A stretch of 64,000 nucleotides of DNA from Aliivibrio fischeri (GCF_009727955.1 NZ_WOBR01000004.1:745724-809723); one strand, 5' to 3'. Shown: positions 36,201 to 45,613, counted from the stretch's first letter. Program-made: numbers and translations. Notes: generated from the sequence alone by a model not told the origin.

Positions 36201-36325
36201 GGATCTTCTAAACGGCCTAAACCAAAAAATGCGGATGTACCACCAATCATAAAGATCAGTGTTAACATCCAACTGATGACTTTATTCTGTATGAAATAAG
36301 CTGCAATTCCTTTTTCTTGGCTCAT
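33248..36325 (-). CDS. RND family efflux permease
   Basis: A 1025-residue AcrB-type transporter with a TM1, two large periplasmic loops and 12 spans (MMPL/ACR_tran). The proton-relay segment in TM4 reads LGMLVDNAIVVVEG: the first Asp of the usual DD pair is kept, the second is Asn, and the TM10 Lys region is present near residue 940 (SGMLLKNGIVLLD). This matches the HAE-like branch with two adaptors seen in Vibrio (VexIJK type). It exports substrates from the periplasm and inner membrane through a TolC-like channel encoded elsewhere. ATG overlaps the upstream adaptor stop by 4 nt. Substrate unknown. Confidence 0.9.
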   Translation of the reverse strand: MSQEKGIAAYFIQNKVISWMLTLIFMIGGTSAFFGLGRLEDPAFTIKDAMVVTNYPGATPEQVEEEVTYPLEKAIQQLTYVDEVNSLSSRGLSQITVTMKNNYGPDDLPQIWDELRRKVNDLKRQLPPGVGEPSVIDDFGDVYGVLLAVTGKGYSYKEILDYVDYLRRELELVDGVSKVSVSGVQQEQVFIEASLKRMTSLGISPQTLYSLLSNQNTVSSAGAVKIGTEYIQIHPTGEFEDVAQLGDLIITDGGAQGLIYLKDIAEVKRGYVEVPSNIVNFNGNFALNLGVSFSAGVNVVEIGKLVDQRMAELKEQQPIGIDISEIYSQPKEVDKSVSGFVVSLGQAVAIVIIVLLFFMGVRSGLLIGLILLLTVAGTFVFMKYFAIDLQRISLGALVIALGMLVDNAIVVVEGILIGMQKGRTRLQAATDIVTQTKWPLLGATVIAVTAFAPIGLSDDATGEYCGTLFTVLLISLMLSWFTAISLTPFFASLFFKERVQSEEESLEEKDPYNGMIFVVYKRFLEFCMRYSVATMVILVVALGGSLYGFTKVKQSFFPSSTTPIFMVDVWMPEGTDIRSTNATLKELEEWILEQQHIEHVTTTAGKGLQRFMLTYAPEKSYAAYGEIMTRVDNYEALQPLMAKFRQHIEDQYPQIQYKLKQIELGPGGGAKVEARIVGADPTVLRGLAAQVIDIMHYDPGATNVRHDWRERTKVLEPQFNESQARRYGISKTDVNELLEMAFSGKAIGVYRDGTTLMPIVTRLPENERVDISTIEGMKIWSPALSQYIPLQQVVLGYDVIWEDPQIVRKNRKRMLTVMADPDILGEETAATLQKRLQTQIEQIDFPTGYSLEWGGEYESSRDAQASLFQTMPLGYLFMFLVTVFLFNSVKESVIVWLTVPLAIIGVTSGLLLLNTPFGFMALLGFLSLSGMLLKNGIVLLDQIEIEIKSGKEPYHAVVDAALSRVRPVCMAAITTILGMIPLLPDIFFKPMAVTIMFGLGFATVLTLIVVPVLYRMFHRIKVVEY

Positions 36326-37404
36326 TTTTTCTCCTCCGCATTAATAACATTCACTGACATGCCATCACGCAGTCGTGATACCCCTGCTATTACAATGCGA
36401 TCACCGGTTGATAAACCTTCTACAACTCGTAAACCAGACGAGGTCGCTTTTGTCGTTACTACTTTTTGCTTTTTCACTGTATTGTTTTCATCAACAAGCC
36501 ATACGTATTTTTCAGAGAGATCAATGGTATCGCCATCTTCATTAAAAATAGCTTCAATAGGAATTACCATCCCAGCTTGAGTTGATAAGCGAATTTCACT
36601 TTCACTGGTTGCCACTTCAACTGCCATGCCATCCAATATGAATTGATCTTCAGGCATAGGCATTGTTAATGTAACTAGATATGCTCCTGAATCAGGATCA
36701 GGCTCTGTAGTGTATTCTTTAATTTTGGCGGAATAACTCTCACCACTATCAAGACGAACGGTTGCTTTAATGCTTTCAATTATTTCTTTATTCGGTTGCT
36801 TGGCATAAAGCTTGTCAGGAACTTGAACAATAATATCTACCGCATCTCGGTTATTAATATTAACGATCTGTTGTCCTACTTGAATATTTTCAAATTGTTC
36901 GACACTTACACGAGAAATAACACCATCAATTGGCGCTTTTAACTCGGTAAAACTTAAACGCAATTTTGCTAACTCTAAATCCGCTAATGCAATTTGTCGT
37001 TGCGCTGCTAATTCATCGAATTGTGATTTGGCTAACAAGCCTTTATCAACTAACGGTTTTGAACGCTTATATTGACTGTTTGCTACGTTGTAACGAGCTC
37101 GAGCATTATCAACATCAATGTTATAGTCGGTTTTATCTAACACAGCTAAAACTTGACCTTTTTTAACGATTTCCCCTGCTTTTATATTTAGCTCTTTAAT
37201 CTCACCAGAAAGTCGAAAACTTAGATGAGAACGGTCAGCAGCAGTGGCTACCGCAGGAAGATAAAGACGATCACTTACCCCATTTGAGTTAATATCTTTA
37301 ATCACAACGTTCGGTATTTCTACAACCGTTTCCGTTGGAGCAGGATTACAAGCCGTAAGGAGTAACGTGCTGGAAAGTAAAGATAGTTTCATTAATCTTT
37401 GCAT
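36322..37404 (-). CDS. RND periplasmic adaptor (membrane fusion protein), second
   Basis: A 360-residue lipoprotein with lipobox LLLTACNP at about residues 15-22. Domains run lipoyl half-motif (LNIKAGEIVKKGQVLAVLDKTDYN), alpha-hairpin (ARYNVANSQYKRSKPLV) and return lipoyl (LKAPIDGVISRV), then the beta-barrel and membrane-proximal regions. It links the RND pump to the outer-membrane channel. Two-nt spacing to the first adaptor and a 4-nt overlap with the permease show one operon. Confidence 0.9.
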   Translation of the reverse strand: MQRLMKLSLLSSTLLLTACNPAPTETVVEIPNVVIKDINSNGVSDRLYLPAVATAADRSHLSFRLSGEIKELNIKAGEIVKKGQVLAVLDKTDYNIDVDNARARYNVANSQYKRSKPLVDKGLLAKSQFDELAAQRQIALADLELAKLRLSFTELKAPIDGVISRVSVEQFENIQVGQQIVNINNRDAVDIIVQVPDKLYAKQPNKEIIESIKATVRLDSGESYSAKIKEYTTEPDPDSGAYLVTLTMPMPEDQFILDGMAVEVATSESEIRLSTQAGMVIPIEAIFNEDGDTIDLSEKYVWLVDENNTVKKQKVVTTKATSSGLRVVEGLSTGDRIVIAGVSRLRDGMSVNVINAEEKK

Positions 37405-37406
37405 TA

Positions 37407-38441
37407 TTATAATCCTCTTTCCTTAACCCACTTACGAACTTTCATTCCCTCTTCTAGCCCTGTGATGCCTGAAGATACAATTTGATCTGAATCTTCGATT
37501 CCAGAGATTACCTGACGTTTCTCATTTAATTCCACAGGTACTTTTTCAACCGTTCCATCTTCTTTCACACGCCATACATACGTAGTCTCACCATCTTGAT
37601 CGATAGCTGAAAGTGGCAGTTTTTCACTTCCGCCCTTAGGAATAGTTACCTTCACTTGACCAGACATCCCCGGAAGTACTCCTAAATCTTTAGGACGAGG
37701 CATACTCATTTTTACGGTATAACTCGATGTTTTACGATCGGCTTCAGTATCTATTTCTTCAAATTCAAGAGGAAAAGTAGAGTTTGGAAACGAATCAAAT
37801 GTAACTGTTGCTGATACATCGGTAAAACTGAAACGTTGAAGCAGATAATCCGGAAGTTGAAAAACAACATACAGAATGTCGTTAGTTTGGATATGCATAA
37901 TCGATTGTTTCGCATTTACATATTCAAAATTTTCTGTTGGAAGAAGTGAAATCGTACCGTCATATGGTGCGACAAGCTTCGTGTAGCTTAAATTTGCAGA
38001 AGCTTGGTCAAGAGAAGCTTTAGCCGTTTTCCTATTGGCAACCGCTGTATCGTAATCTTGTTCTGATACGACCTTATCTTTTCTTAACTTTTTAATCCGT
38101 TGATATTGCACATCAATCAATCGATATTGTGCTTGTGCTTGTTTCTGGATTAAACGGTATTCATCAGGGTTGATTGTAGCAAGGAGCTCGCCTTTACTAA
38201 CTGATTGGCCTGCATGCACATCTAACGTATTTAATTGCCCAGGAACTCTAAAAGCCAAAACGGCTTTATCACCGGCTTCTGCTTTTGCCGGAAACAAGCG
38301 TGATGTTTCGTGCTCACCAACAGAAACGGTTAAGATCTTTGCGGGACGAGAGTCAGGCTCTGCAATACTAGGCTCTTTACTGTCACAGCCTGCGAGTAAG
38401 ACGGTGCTAAGTACTGCGGCTATTGCAGTCTTTTTGAACAT
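37407..38441 (-). CDS. RND periplasmic adaptor (membrane fusion protein), first
   Basis: A 344-residue lipoprotein with lipobox LLAGCDSK (about residues 16-23). Lipoyl half-motifs LDVHAGQSVSKGELLATINP and LVAPYDGTISLL flank a short alpha-hairpin. It is clearly different from the second adaptor (distinct sequence, not a recent duplicate), so the pump probably uses a hetero-adaptor ring. First gene of the operon; the promoter is in the 100-nt gap before 38544, where I see no operator. Confidence 0.9.
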   Translation of the reverse strand: MFKKTAIAAVLSTVLLAGCDSKEPSIAEPDSRPAKILTVSVGEHETSRLFPAKAEAGDKAVLAFRVPGQLNTLDVHAGQSVSKGELLATINPDEYRLIQKQAQAQYRLIDVQYQRIKKLRKDKVVSEQDYDTAVANRKTAKASLDQASANLSYTKLVAPYDGTISLLPTENFEYVNAKQSIMHIQTNDILYVVFQLPDYLLQRFSFTDVSATVTFDSFPNSTFPLEFEEIDTEADRKTSSYTVKMSMPRPKDLGVLPGMSGQVKVTIPKGGSEKLPLSAIDQDGETTYVWRVKEDGTVEKVPVELNEKRQVISGIEDSDQIVSSGITGLEEGMKVRKWVKERGL

Positions 38442-38544
38442 ATGCCGTTCCTTGTCATTATTAATTGATTACATAAAGAATTATTGCCTATATTTATTTG
38501 TTCATCCAGTCAACAAATAAAATTAGTTATAAAAAACAATGTTT

Positions 38545-38901
38545 TTATTCTTTTTTATGCTTTTTCCCTTTTTGATATTCATCAGAGTAATTAGAATCAA
38601 TTTGATCACATAGTCCGAAATAAGGTTCTTCACTTAATCCCAATATATATGGATTTTGAGAACAATAGACTTTTGTACCAGCTTCATGACCCTTTACGTA
38701 ACCATTATAGAATTCGGTTGTAATTTTTTCTTCAGGATAACGATCAACAAGTCGTGATTCTGTCTGCAATAAAAAACCATTTTTCGCTCTGGCTTCACCT
38801 ATTGCGAACCAATCATCAACGTTCTTTTCTTGTTCTACATCATCAGAGGAGGCGCACCCAACAAGTACTGTAATGAATAACCCAATTGTTAACTTCTTCA
38901 T
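38545..38901 (-). CDS. DUF2799 lipoprotein (paralogue A)
   Basis: A 118-residue lipoprotein. Lipobox LVGCASSD at about residues 13-20. The DUF2799 core has YNGYVKGHEAGTKVYCSQNP and ILGLSEEPYFGLCDQID. The tail is very basic (KGKKHKKE). Two further paralogues are at 46.4-47.2 kb with the same Gly/Tyr/Cys spacing. Function of the family is unknown. Confidence 0.85.
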   Translation of the reverse strand: MKKLTIGLFITVLVGCASSDDVEQEKNVDDWFAIGEARAKNGFLLQTESRLVDRYPEEKITTEFYNGYVKGHEAGTKVYCSQNPYILGLSEEPYFGLCDQIDSNYSDEYQKGKKHKKE

Positions 38902-38973
38902 TGTTCCCTCATTTATTTATCAAATAGTTACTTATATATTACACCCAAATGATTAACATAAAAGATACAATAA

Positions 38974-39003
38974 TAAAAAAAGCACTCAAAATGAGTGCTT
39001 TTT
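38974..39003 (-). terminator. Intrinsic terminator after fumarase
   Basis: AAAAGCACTC/GAGTGCTTTT stem with a 5-nt loop, A-run and T-run on both sides; used by the minus-strand fumarase gene. Confidence 0.88.
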
Positions 39004-39031
39004 CATTATTTAATAAGCTTTATGATGTAAA

Positions 39032-40561
39032 TTAATTGCTCATTTCAGCAATTTTTACCTTCCATGTATCAGGACCAATTTGATGTGCATTAACACCTGT
39101 TGAATCAACAGCCACTGTTACTGGCATATCTTCAACTTCAAATTCGTAAATAGCTTCCATTCCAAGATCTTCAAAAGCAACTACACGTGCTTTTTTGATC
39201 GCTTTAGCAACAAGGTATGCCGCACCACCAACCGCCATTAAATATACGGCTTTATTTTCTTTAATTGATGCGACAGTTGCTGGACCACGTTCAGCCTTAC
39301 CTATCATGCCCGTTAAACCTGTGGCTAACATCATATCGGTAAATTTATCCATACGAGTGGATGTTGTTGGCCCCGCAGGACCTACCGCTTCATCACCAAC
39401 AGCATCAACAGGACCTACGTAGTAAATGAACTTACCATTAAAGTCGACACCTTCTGGTAAACCTTCACCACTTTCAATCATTCCTTGAAGACGTTTATGT
39501 GCAGCATCACGCCCTGTTAGAATTTTACCATTAAGCAAGATTGTTTCGCCCGTTTTCCACTCTTGAACGTCTTCTTTTGTTATCTCATCAAGATTAACTC
39601 GACGAGTATTTGCACCAGCTTCCCACGTAATATCAGGCCATTCCTCTAACTTTGGCGGCTGAAGATCAGCAGGACCTGTACCATCAAGAGTAAAATGTAC
39701 GTGACGAGTTGCTGCACAGTTAGGAATTAAACATACAGGTTTTGATGCTGCATGTGTTGGTGCAGATTTAATTTTCACATCAACAACGGTAGTAAGTCCG
39801 CCAAGGCCTTGCGCACCGATGCCTAATTTATTAACACGGTTAAAAATATCAAGACGCAGTTCTTCTTCTGCGTTCTGAGGACCTCGTTCAATAAGGTCTT
39901 GAATATCAATGTGTTCCATTAATGCTTCTTTAGCTAATACGGCTGCTTTCTCAGCTGTACCGCCAACACCTATACCAAGCATACCAGGAGGACACCAACC
40001 CGCCCCCATTGTTGGAAGTGTTTTTTCTACCCACTCAGCAATATCATCTGATGGATTTAACATGACCATTTTAGTCTTATTTTCAGAACCTCCGCCTTTC
40101 GCGGCGATTTGAATCTCGACTTTGTTTCCCGGCACCATATTAATATGAACCACTGCAGGTGTATTATCTTTTGTATTTATTCGTTTGCCTGCAGGATCAG
40201 ATAATACTGATGCCCTTAATGGATTATCGGGATTGGTATAAGCTTGACGAGTACCTTCATCAATCATTTGTTGAACCGTTAAGTCTCCTTCCCACCTAAC
40301 ATTCATACCAATATTAACAAAACAAGTTACAATTCCCGTATCCTGACAGATTGGACGACGTCCTTCTGCTGACATACGAGAATTAATAAGGATTTGTGCA
40401 AGTGCATCTTTTGCAGCTTGGCTTTCTTCTTGGTGATACGCTTTTTCAAGTGCTTGAACAAAATCTAGCGGATGATAATAAGATATATATTGCAGAGCAT
40501 CGGCTACAGAACTGATCACATCTTCATTACGAATCAATGTTTCTTGGTGAACGTTAATCAT
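39032..40561 (-). CDS. Class I fumarate hydratase ([4Fe-4S])
   Basis: A 509-residue class I fumarase (FumA/FumB type, iron-sulfur). Cluster cysteines can be placed in RRPICQDTGIVTCF (about 76-88) and LIPNCAATRHVHF (about 275-287), with CPPGMLGIGVGGTAEK between. The C-terminal domain has EAVGPAGPTTSTRMDKF. It interconverts fumarate and malate in the TCA cycle. It is a little shorter than E. coli FumA (548 aa) at the N-terminus. GAGGG precedes the ATG. Divergent from pabB across a 164-nt gap. Confidence 0.93.
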   Translation of the reverse strand: MINVHQETLIRNEDVISSVADALQYISYYHPLDFVQALEKAYHQEESQAAKDALAQILINSRMSAEGRRPICQDTGIVTCFVNIGMNVRWEGDLTVQQMIDEGTRQAYTNPDNPLRASVLSDPAGKRINTKDNTPAVVHINMVPGNKVEIQIAAKGGGSENKTKMVMLNPSDDIAEWVEKTLPTMGAGWCPPGMLGIGVGGTAEKAAVLAKEALMEHIDIQDLIERGPQNAEEELRLDIFNRVNKLGIGAQGLGGLTTVVDVKIKSAPTHAASKPVCLIPNCAATRHVHFTLDGTGPADLQPPKLEEWPDITWEAGANTRRVNLDEITKEDVQEWKTGETILLNGKILTGRDAAHKRLQGMIESGEGLPEGVDFNGKFIYYVGPVDAVGDEAVGPAGPTTSTRMDKFTDMMLATGLTGMIGKAERGPATVASIKENKAVYLMAVGGAAYLVAKAIKKARVVAFEDLGMEAIYEFEVEDMPVTVAVDSTGVNAHQIGPDTWKVKIAEMSN

Positions 40562-40725
40562 AGGGCCCTCTTTTTATAAGCTTCCATGGCAATTAAGGAT
40601 GATTTTTATTGTTTATGACGTGAGCAATCGCCATCTATTATTTTCTTTTAGAACACGCATTATGATACTCTTGCTCTCCATCCAAGGCTATCGTTGCTCA
40701 TCACATTCTGGTTATAAAACTCAAA

Positions 40726-42096
40726 ATGAACAATCAATTAGATGCAAAACTAAGTATCACTCAACTTGATTATCAATCTAACTCTGTGATTGATTTCTTT
40801 TCAGCTATCGCAAATCAACCTTGGGCGATGTTGCTTAACTCATCTGCGAAAAACCACATTGATAATCGCTATGATATTTTGGTTGCTGATCCTATCGCTA
40901 CATTACAAACACATGGTGCCATCACCACAATTAATGCAATAGGAAAACAGCCTGTAACCAGTGAAGCGTGCCCTTTCCAATTACTTGCTCATTATCAAGA
41001 ACGCCTAATTCCCCACCACTCACCAATAGAAAACTTACCTTTTATTGGTGGTGCATTAGGCTATTTCAGTTACGACTTAGGTCGTCGAGTTGAAAGTATT
41101 CCTAACACGGCTCAGCAGGACATTTTAAGTGCCGATATGGCTGTGGGAATTTATAACTGGGCACTGGTGGCAGATAATAAAACATCAACACTGCATTTGA
41201 TACAACCCAAAGGTGGTGATCGTCTGCATTGGCTACAACAATTTATTTCTATAAAAGAAGTAGATACTGCATTTAGCTTAACATCAGATTGGGTATCAAA
41301 TATGACTGAATCTGAATACGCTAATAAATTTGATGTTATTCAGCAATATCTACAATCGGGCGATTGTTATCAAATTAACTTAGCCCAACGTTTCAAAGCT
41401 CAGTACCAAGGCTCTGAATGGGAAGCGTATCAAAAACTAGCAACACAAAATGGCGCCCCATTCTCGGCTTACATAAAAACACCGGAAGCGACAATTCTTT
41501 CGGTTTCTCCTGAACGATTTTTACAAGTAAAAGAGAGAAAAATCGAAACAAAACCCATAAAAGGAACTCGACCTCGCGCTGATGACCCAAAGGTTGATGC
41601 CTTAGAAGCTAAAACATTACGCAATAGTCCGAAAGATCGCTCTGAAAATTTGATGATTGTGGATTTATTAAGGAATGATATAGGTCGTGTTGCTACACCC
41701 GGTTCAGTAAAAGTATCTAAGCTGTTTGATATAGAGTCTTTCCCTGCTGTTCACCATTTAGTCAGTACGATTACAGGTGAGCTCGATACAAAATATTCTG
41801 CTACAGACCTGCTTAAAGCGTCTTTTCCGGGAGGCTCTATCACTGGCGCCCCAAAGATCAGAGCAATGGAAATCATTGAAGAGTTAGAACCTCATCGCCG
41901 TAATCTATATTGTGGAAGTATTGGTTATATCAGTCGCTGTGGAACAATGGATACAAGCATAACCATACGCACATTAATAGCATATAAAGGGTATTTATAT
42001 GCATCAGCTGGTGGTGGTATCGTTGCTGATAGCCAAGTTGAGCTAGAATATGAAGAGACATTACACAAATTAAGCAAAATCTTACCCATTTTATAA
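40726..42096 (+). CDS. pabB: Aminodeoxychorismate synthase component I
   Basis: A 456-residue chorismate-binding enzyme. The PabB-type catalytic segment is ETKPIKGTRPR with the conserved Lys near residue 282. Core motifs: GDCYQINLAQRF (about 210), SVSPERFL, and SFPGGSITGAPKIRAMEII near 366. It makes 4-amino-4-deoxychorismate from chorismate for folate synthesis, with the PabA glutaminase (encoded elsewhere). It is followed after 16 nt by nudL, the same order as in E. coli. Confidence 0.95.
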   Translation: MNNQLDAKLSITQLDYQSNSVIDFFSAIANQPWAMLLNSSAKNHIDNRYDILVADPIATLQTHGAITTINAIGKQPVTSEACPFQLLAHYQERLIPHHSPIENLPFIGGALGYFSYDLGRRVESIPNTAQQDILSADMAVGIYNWALVADNKTSTLHLIQPKGGDRLHWLQQFISIKEVDTAFSLTSDWVSNMTESEYANKFDVIQQYLQSGDCYQINLAQRFKAQYQGSEWEAYQKLATQNGAPFSAYIKTPEATILSVSPERFLQVKERKIETKPIKGTRPRADDPKVDALEAKTLRNSPKDRSENLMIVDLLRNDIGRVATPGSVKVSKLFDIESFPAVHHLVSTITGELDTKYSATDLLKASFPGGSITGAPKIRAMEIIEELEPHRRNLYCGSIGYISRCGTMDTSITIRTLIAYKGYLYASAGGGIVADSQVELEYEETLHKLSKILPIL

Positions 42097-42112
42097 CGAT
42101 AAGGATCGGTTT

Positions 42113-42694
42113 ATGAATACACATTTACTTTCTCATTTGTTACTTCATAAACCGATAAATTACAGTTCCAGTTTACTCTCCCACCCTCAGCTAAAAAATC
42201 GCCATTTTAAATCAGCAGCAGTACTTGTTCCTATCGTAAAAAGAGAAACTGGTTTCAACTTAATTTTAACTCAACGAGCGCCACATTTACGTCATCATCC
42301 AAGTCAAATTAGCTTCCCTGGAGGTAAGGTTGAACCCGGTGATTTGTCTCTTATTCATACTGCTATTCGTGAAACTAATGAAGAGATTGGCATTAATCCT
42401 GCACACATTAAACCATTAGTAAAACTTAACACAATACCAACAATATCAGGTTATAAAGTAACCCCTATCGTTGCATTAATTGATGAAAATTATACCACCG
42501 CAATCGATTACGGTGAGGTTAGTAGCACATTTGAAGCACCGATAAATCATCTTATTAACCCCAAAAACACCTATAATCATCACGTTTTTAACAAAAACCA
42601 CACATATAATCTGATTTTCATTCCTTTTGATAAAAAACTCATTTGGGGTGTAACTGCCGAAATAATTCATGCAATGAATTACATTACAACTTAG
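42113..42694 (+). CDS. nudL: CoA pyrophosphatase (Nudix hydrolase)
   Basis: A 193-residue Nudix protein. The CoA-specific UPF0035 motif LILTQRAPHLRHHPSQISFP precedes the Nudix box (GGKVEPGD, then AIRETNEEIGI, near residues 79-103). It hydrolyses CoA to 3',5'-ADP and 4'-phosphopantetheine. It is 16 nt downstream of pabB, as in E. coli, so co-transcribed. The C-terminus is unremarkable. Confidence 0.9.
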   Translation: MNTHLLSHLLLHKPINYSSSLLSHPQLKNRHFKSAAVLVPIVKRETGFNLILTQRAPHLRHHPSQISFPGGKVEPGDLSLIHTAIRETNEEIGINPAHIKPLVKLNTIPTISGYKVTPIVALIDENYTTAIDYGEVSSTFEAPINHLINPKNTYNHHVFNKNHTYNLIFIPFDKKLIWGVTAEIIHAMNYITT

Positions 42695-42743
42695 AAAATT
42701 TATCATTAACGATAACTTTTTCTAATATCAGCATTACAACTAC

Positions 42744-42759
42744 TGTGATCATTATCAAT
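42744..42759 (+). promoter_or_regulatory. CRP-like site upstream of sdaC
   Basis: TGTGATCATTATCAAT matches the CRP half-site TGTGA on the left and TCAAT (3 of 5 of TCACA) on the right, with N6 spacing. It lies about 130 nt before the sdaC ATG. Serine uptake and deamination in E. coli are CRP-linked; binding here is inferred. Confidence 0.35.
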
Positions 42760-42883
42760 TATTTTTGGATCTTCGTTCATCTTTTTTCATTTCTGGATCT
42801 GGGTCAAAGTTTTTCTCGTCAAAATAACGACAATAGCGCCGTTCCTAAAATTCCTGTTCCAAAAAATTAAGAGTATGTTAATT

Positions 42884-44134
42884 ATGCAAACAACAAATAC
42901 TGCATCTATCGGTGCAAAAAAATCTAAGTGGACTTATAAAGATTTCACTTGGTGTCTTTCTCTATTCGGTACCGCAGTTGGTGCTGGTGTTCTTTTCCTT
43001 CCAATCAAAGCTGGTGCTGGTGGTTTTTGGCCTCTAGTTATTCTTGCTCTAATTGCAGCTCCAATGACTTGGTTTGCTCACAAGAGTTTGGCTCGTTTCG
43101 TTCTTTCAGCTAAAAACCCAGATGCAGATATTACTGATACTGTAGAAGAGCATTTCGGTAAAACAGGCGCGAACCTAATCACTTTTGCCTACTTTTTCGC
43201 GATTTATCCGATTGTACTTATCTACGGTGTTGGTATTACAAACACAGTAGACTCTTTCATGGTTAACCAAATGGGTATGGAATCTATCCCTCGTTGGTTA
43301 CTATCAGGTGTTCTTATCACTCTGATGACATGTGGTGTAGTATTTGGTAAAGAACTAATGCTGAAAGCAACTTCAGCAATGGTTTACCCTCTTGTATTCA
43401 TCCTAATGGCTCTTTCTGTATACCTAATCCCTGGTTGGAACACATCTATGATGTCTGTTGACCCAGATTGGGGTTCAATGCCTTCTGTTGTTTGGTTAGC
43501 GATTCCTATCATCGTTTTCTCTTTCAACCACAGCCCAGTAATCAGCCAATTCTCTAAAGAACAACGTCGTGTATACGGTGAAGATGCAGTTGCTAAAACT
43601 GACATGATCACTGGCGGTGCAGCAATGATGCTAATGAGCTTTGTTATGTTCTTCGTTTTCTCTGTAGTTCTTTCTCTATCTCCAGAGCAACTAGCGCAAG
43701 CACAAGCACAGAACATCTCTGTACTTTCTTACCTAGCAAACGTACACGAATCTCCACTTATCTCTTACTTAGGTCCAATCGTTGCTTTCGCTGCGATTAC
43801 TTCAAGCTACTTCGGTCACTTCCTAGGTGCTCACGAAGGTCTTGTTGGCCTAGCTAAATCTCGCTCAAAAGCACCAGTTGCTAAGCTAGAAAAAGCATCT
43901 CTAATCTTTATCGTTGTTACTACATGGATCGTTTCTATCATCAACCCAAGTATCCTAGGTATGATTGAAACAATGGGTGCTCCAATGATTGCAGCTATCC
44001 TATTCCTTATGCCTATCTTCGCAATGCGTAAAGTTCCAGCAATGGCTAAGTACAAAACTTCAGCACCTGTGCAAATCTTTACAGCATTATGTGGTGTTGC
44101 GGCGATTACTTCTGTAATCTACGGCGCTCTTTAA
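42884..44134 (+). CDS. sdaC: Serine/proton symporter (HAAAP family)
   Basis: A 416-residue inner-membrane transporter with 11 helices. The first helix FGTAVGAGVLFLPIKAGAGG is typical of SdaC/DlsT. It imports serine (with SdaA downstream deaminating it). An ATG at 42875 is also in frame; ATG 42884 is preferred because AAGAG is correctly spaced from it, though both are possible. Followed after 58 nt by a hairpin and then sdaA. Confidence 0.92.
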   Translation: MQTTNTASIGAKKSKWTYKDFTWCLSLFGTAVGAGVLFLPIKAGAGGFWPLVILALIAAPMTWFAHKSLARFVLSAKNPDADITDTVEEHFGKTGANLITFAYFFAIYPIVLIYGVGITNTVDSFMVNQMGMESIPRWLLSGVLITLMTCGVVFGKELMLKATSAMVYPLVFILMALSVYLIPGWNTSMMSVDPDWGSMPSVVWLAIPIIVFSFNHSPVISQFSKEQRRVYGEDAVAKTDMITGGAAMMLMSFVMFFVFSVVLSLSPEQLAQAQAQNISVLSYLANVHESPLISYLGPIVAFAAITSSYFGHFLGAHEGLVGLAKSRSKAPVAKLEKASLIFIVVTTWIVSIINPSILGMIETMGAPMIAAILFLMPIFAMRKVPAMAKYKTSAPVQIFTALCGVAAITSVIYGAL

Positions 44135-44192
44135 TAACTAATTTGTAAACCAATACAAACTTAGTTAAACGAAGTTAATAATAATGATAATA

Positions 44193-44217
44193 AAGCCCCC
44201 TCTTTTGGGGGCTTATT
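44193..44217 (+). terminator. Terminator-like hairpin between sdaC and sdaA
   Basis: Stem AAGCCCCC/GGGGGCTT, loop TCTTTT, followed by only ATTCG. The lack of a proper U-tract suggests partial termination within the operon, tuning sdaA below sdaC. Confidence 0.6.
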
Positions 44218-44229
44218 CGAGGTAATTAC

Positions 44230-45591
44230 ATGATTAGTGTTTTTGATATCTACAAAATCGGAGTTGGTCCTTCTAGCTCCCACACCGTTGGTCCAATGAA
44301 AGCAGGTAAAGAGTTTATTGACGATTTACGAAGCATGGGCAAACTGCGTGATATCACTAAAATCACTGTTGATGTTTACGGTTCATTATCACTGACAGGG
44401 AAAGGTCACCATACTGATATCGCTATCATTATGGGTCTGGCAGGTAACACGCCAGAACACGTAGATATTGACTCTATTCCGGGCTTCATCGCTCGTGTTG
44501 AAGAAACAGAGCGCTTACCTGTTGGCATGCACTGCCACACAGTAGAATTTCCAAAAGAAGGTGGAATGAACTTCCATACTTCTAACCTTTCACTTCACGA
44601 AAATGGTATGCAAATCCATGCGTGGATTGATGGTGAAGTTGCTTATTCTAAAACTTACTACTCTATCGGTGGTGGTTTTATCGTTGATGAAGAAAACTTT
44701 GGTAAAGAAGTAGAATCATCAATCCAAGTTCCTTATTCATTCAACTACGCTTCTGAGCTTGTTGATTTATGTAAAGAGCACGGCTTATCTATCAGTACTC
44801 TTGTAATGAAAAACGAACATGCAATTCTTGCAGAAGATGAAGTTCGCACTTACTTTGCTAAGATCTGGAAAACCATGCGTGACTGTATGGAAAAAGGCAT
44901 GAACACAGAAGGTATCCTTCCTGGACCTCTACGTGTTCCTCGTCGTGCTGCAGCATTACGTCAACAACTACTGACTTCTGAAAAGACGTCTAAAGATCCA
45001 ATGGAAGTAGTTGATTGGGTAAACATGTACGCGTTTGCAGTAAACGAAGAGAATGCTGCTGGTGGCCGAGTTGTTACCGCTCCAACAAATGGTGCATGTG
45101 GCATCATCCCTGCTGTTCTAGCGTACTACGATAAGTTTATCCAAACAGTAACTGAGAAAGATTACATCCGTTACTTTGCTGCTTCTGGCGCAATCGGTGG
45201 TCTTTACAAGCAAAATGCTTCAATCTCAGGCGCTGAGGTTGGTTGTCAGGGTGAAGTTGGTGTTGCTTGTTCTATGGCTGCTGCTGGTCTTGCTGAACTT
45301 ATGGGTGGTAGCCCAGAGCAAGTATGTATGGCTGCTGAAATTGCAATGGAACATAACCTAGGTTTAACGTGTGACCCTGTTGCCGGCCAAGTACAAGTTC
45401 CTTGTATTGAACGTAACGGTATTGCCGCGGTTAAAGCTATCAACGCAACTCGTATGGCTTTACGCCGTGCTTCAGCACCTCGCGTATCTCTTGATAAAGT
45501 TATTGAGACAATGCTTGAAACTGGTAAAGACATGAATGCTAAGTACCGTGAAACCTCTCAAGGTGGCCTAGCAATTAAAGTTATTTGCTAA
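44230..45591 (+). CDS. sdaA: L-serine ammonia-lyase
   Basis: A 453-residue iron-sulfur serine dehydratase. Beta-domain starts [22 protein letters not shown]. Cluster cysteines fall in [17 protein letters not shown] (about 339-347) and in [18 protein letters not shown]. It converts L-serine to pyruvate and ammonia and, with SdaC, forms a serine catabolic unit. Which of the two E. coli genes (sdaA or sdaB) it matches more closely cannot be resolved by eye. GAGG lies 7 nt before the ATG. Strong terminator follows. Confidence 0.95.
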   Translation: MISVFDIYKIGVGPSSSHTVGPMKAGKEFIDDLRSMGKLRDITKITVDVYGSLSLTGKGHHTDIAIIMGLAGNTPEHVDIDSIPGFIARVEETERLPVGMHCHTVEFPKEGGMNFHTSNLSLHENGMQIHAWIDGEVAYSKTYYSIGGGFIVDEENFGKEVESSIQVPYSFNYASELVDLCKEHGLSISTLVMKNEHAILAEDEVRTYFAKIWKTMRDCMEKGMNTEGILPGPLRVPRRAAALRQQLLTSEKTSKDPMEVVDWVNMYAFAVNEENAAGGRVVTAPTNGACGIIPAVLAYYDKFIQTVTEKDYIRYFAASGAIGGLYKQNASISGAEVGCQGEVGVACSMAAAGLAELMGGSPEQVCMAAEIAMEHNLGLTCDPVAGQVQVPCIERNGIAAVKAINATRMALRRASAPRVSLDKVIETMLETGKDMNAKYRETSQGGLAIKVIC

Positions 45592-45613
45592 TTAAGCATT
45601 ACATACCATTACT

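Noticed and set aside
44165-44192. Fur-like AATAATGATAATAA between sdaC and sdaA
   Set aside because: Only one half of the palindrome fits, it is inside an operon, and AT-rich DNA produces such matches readily.
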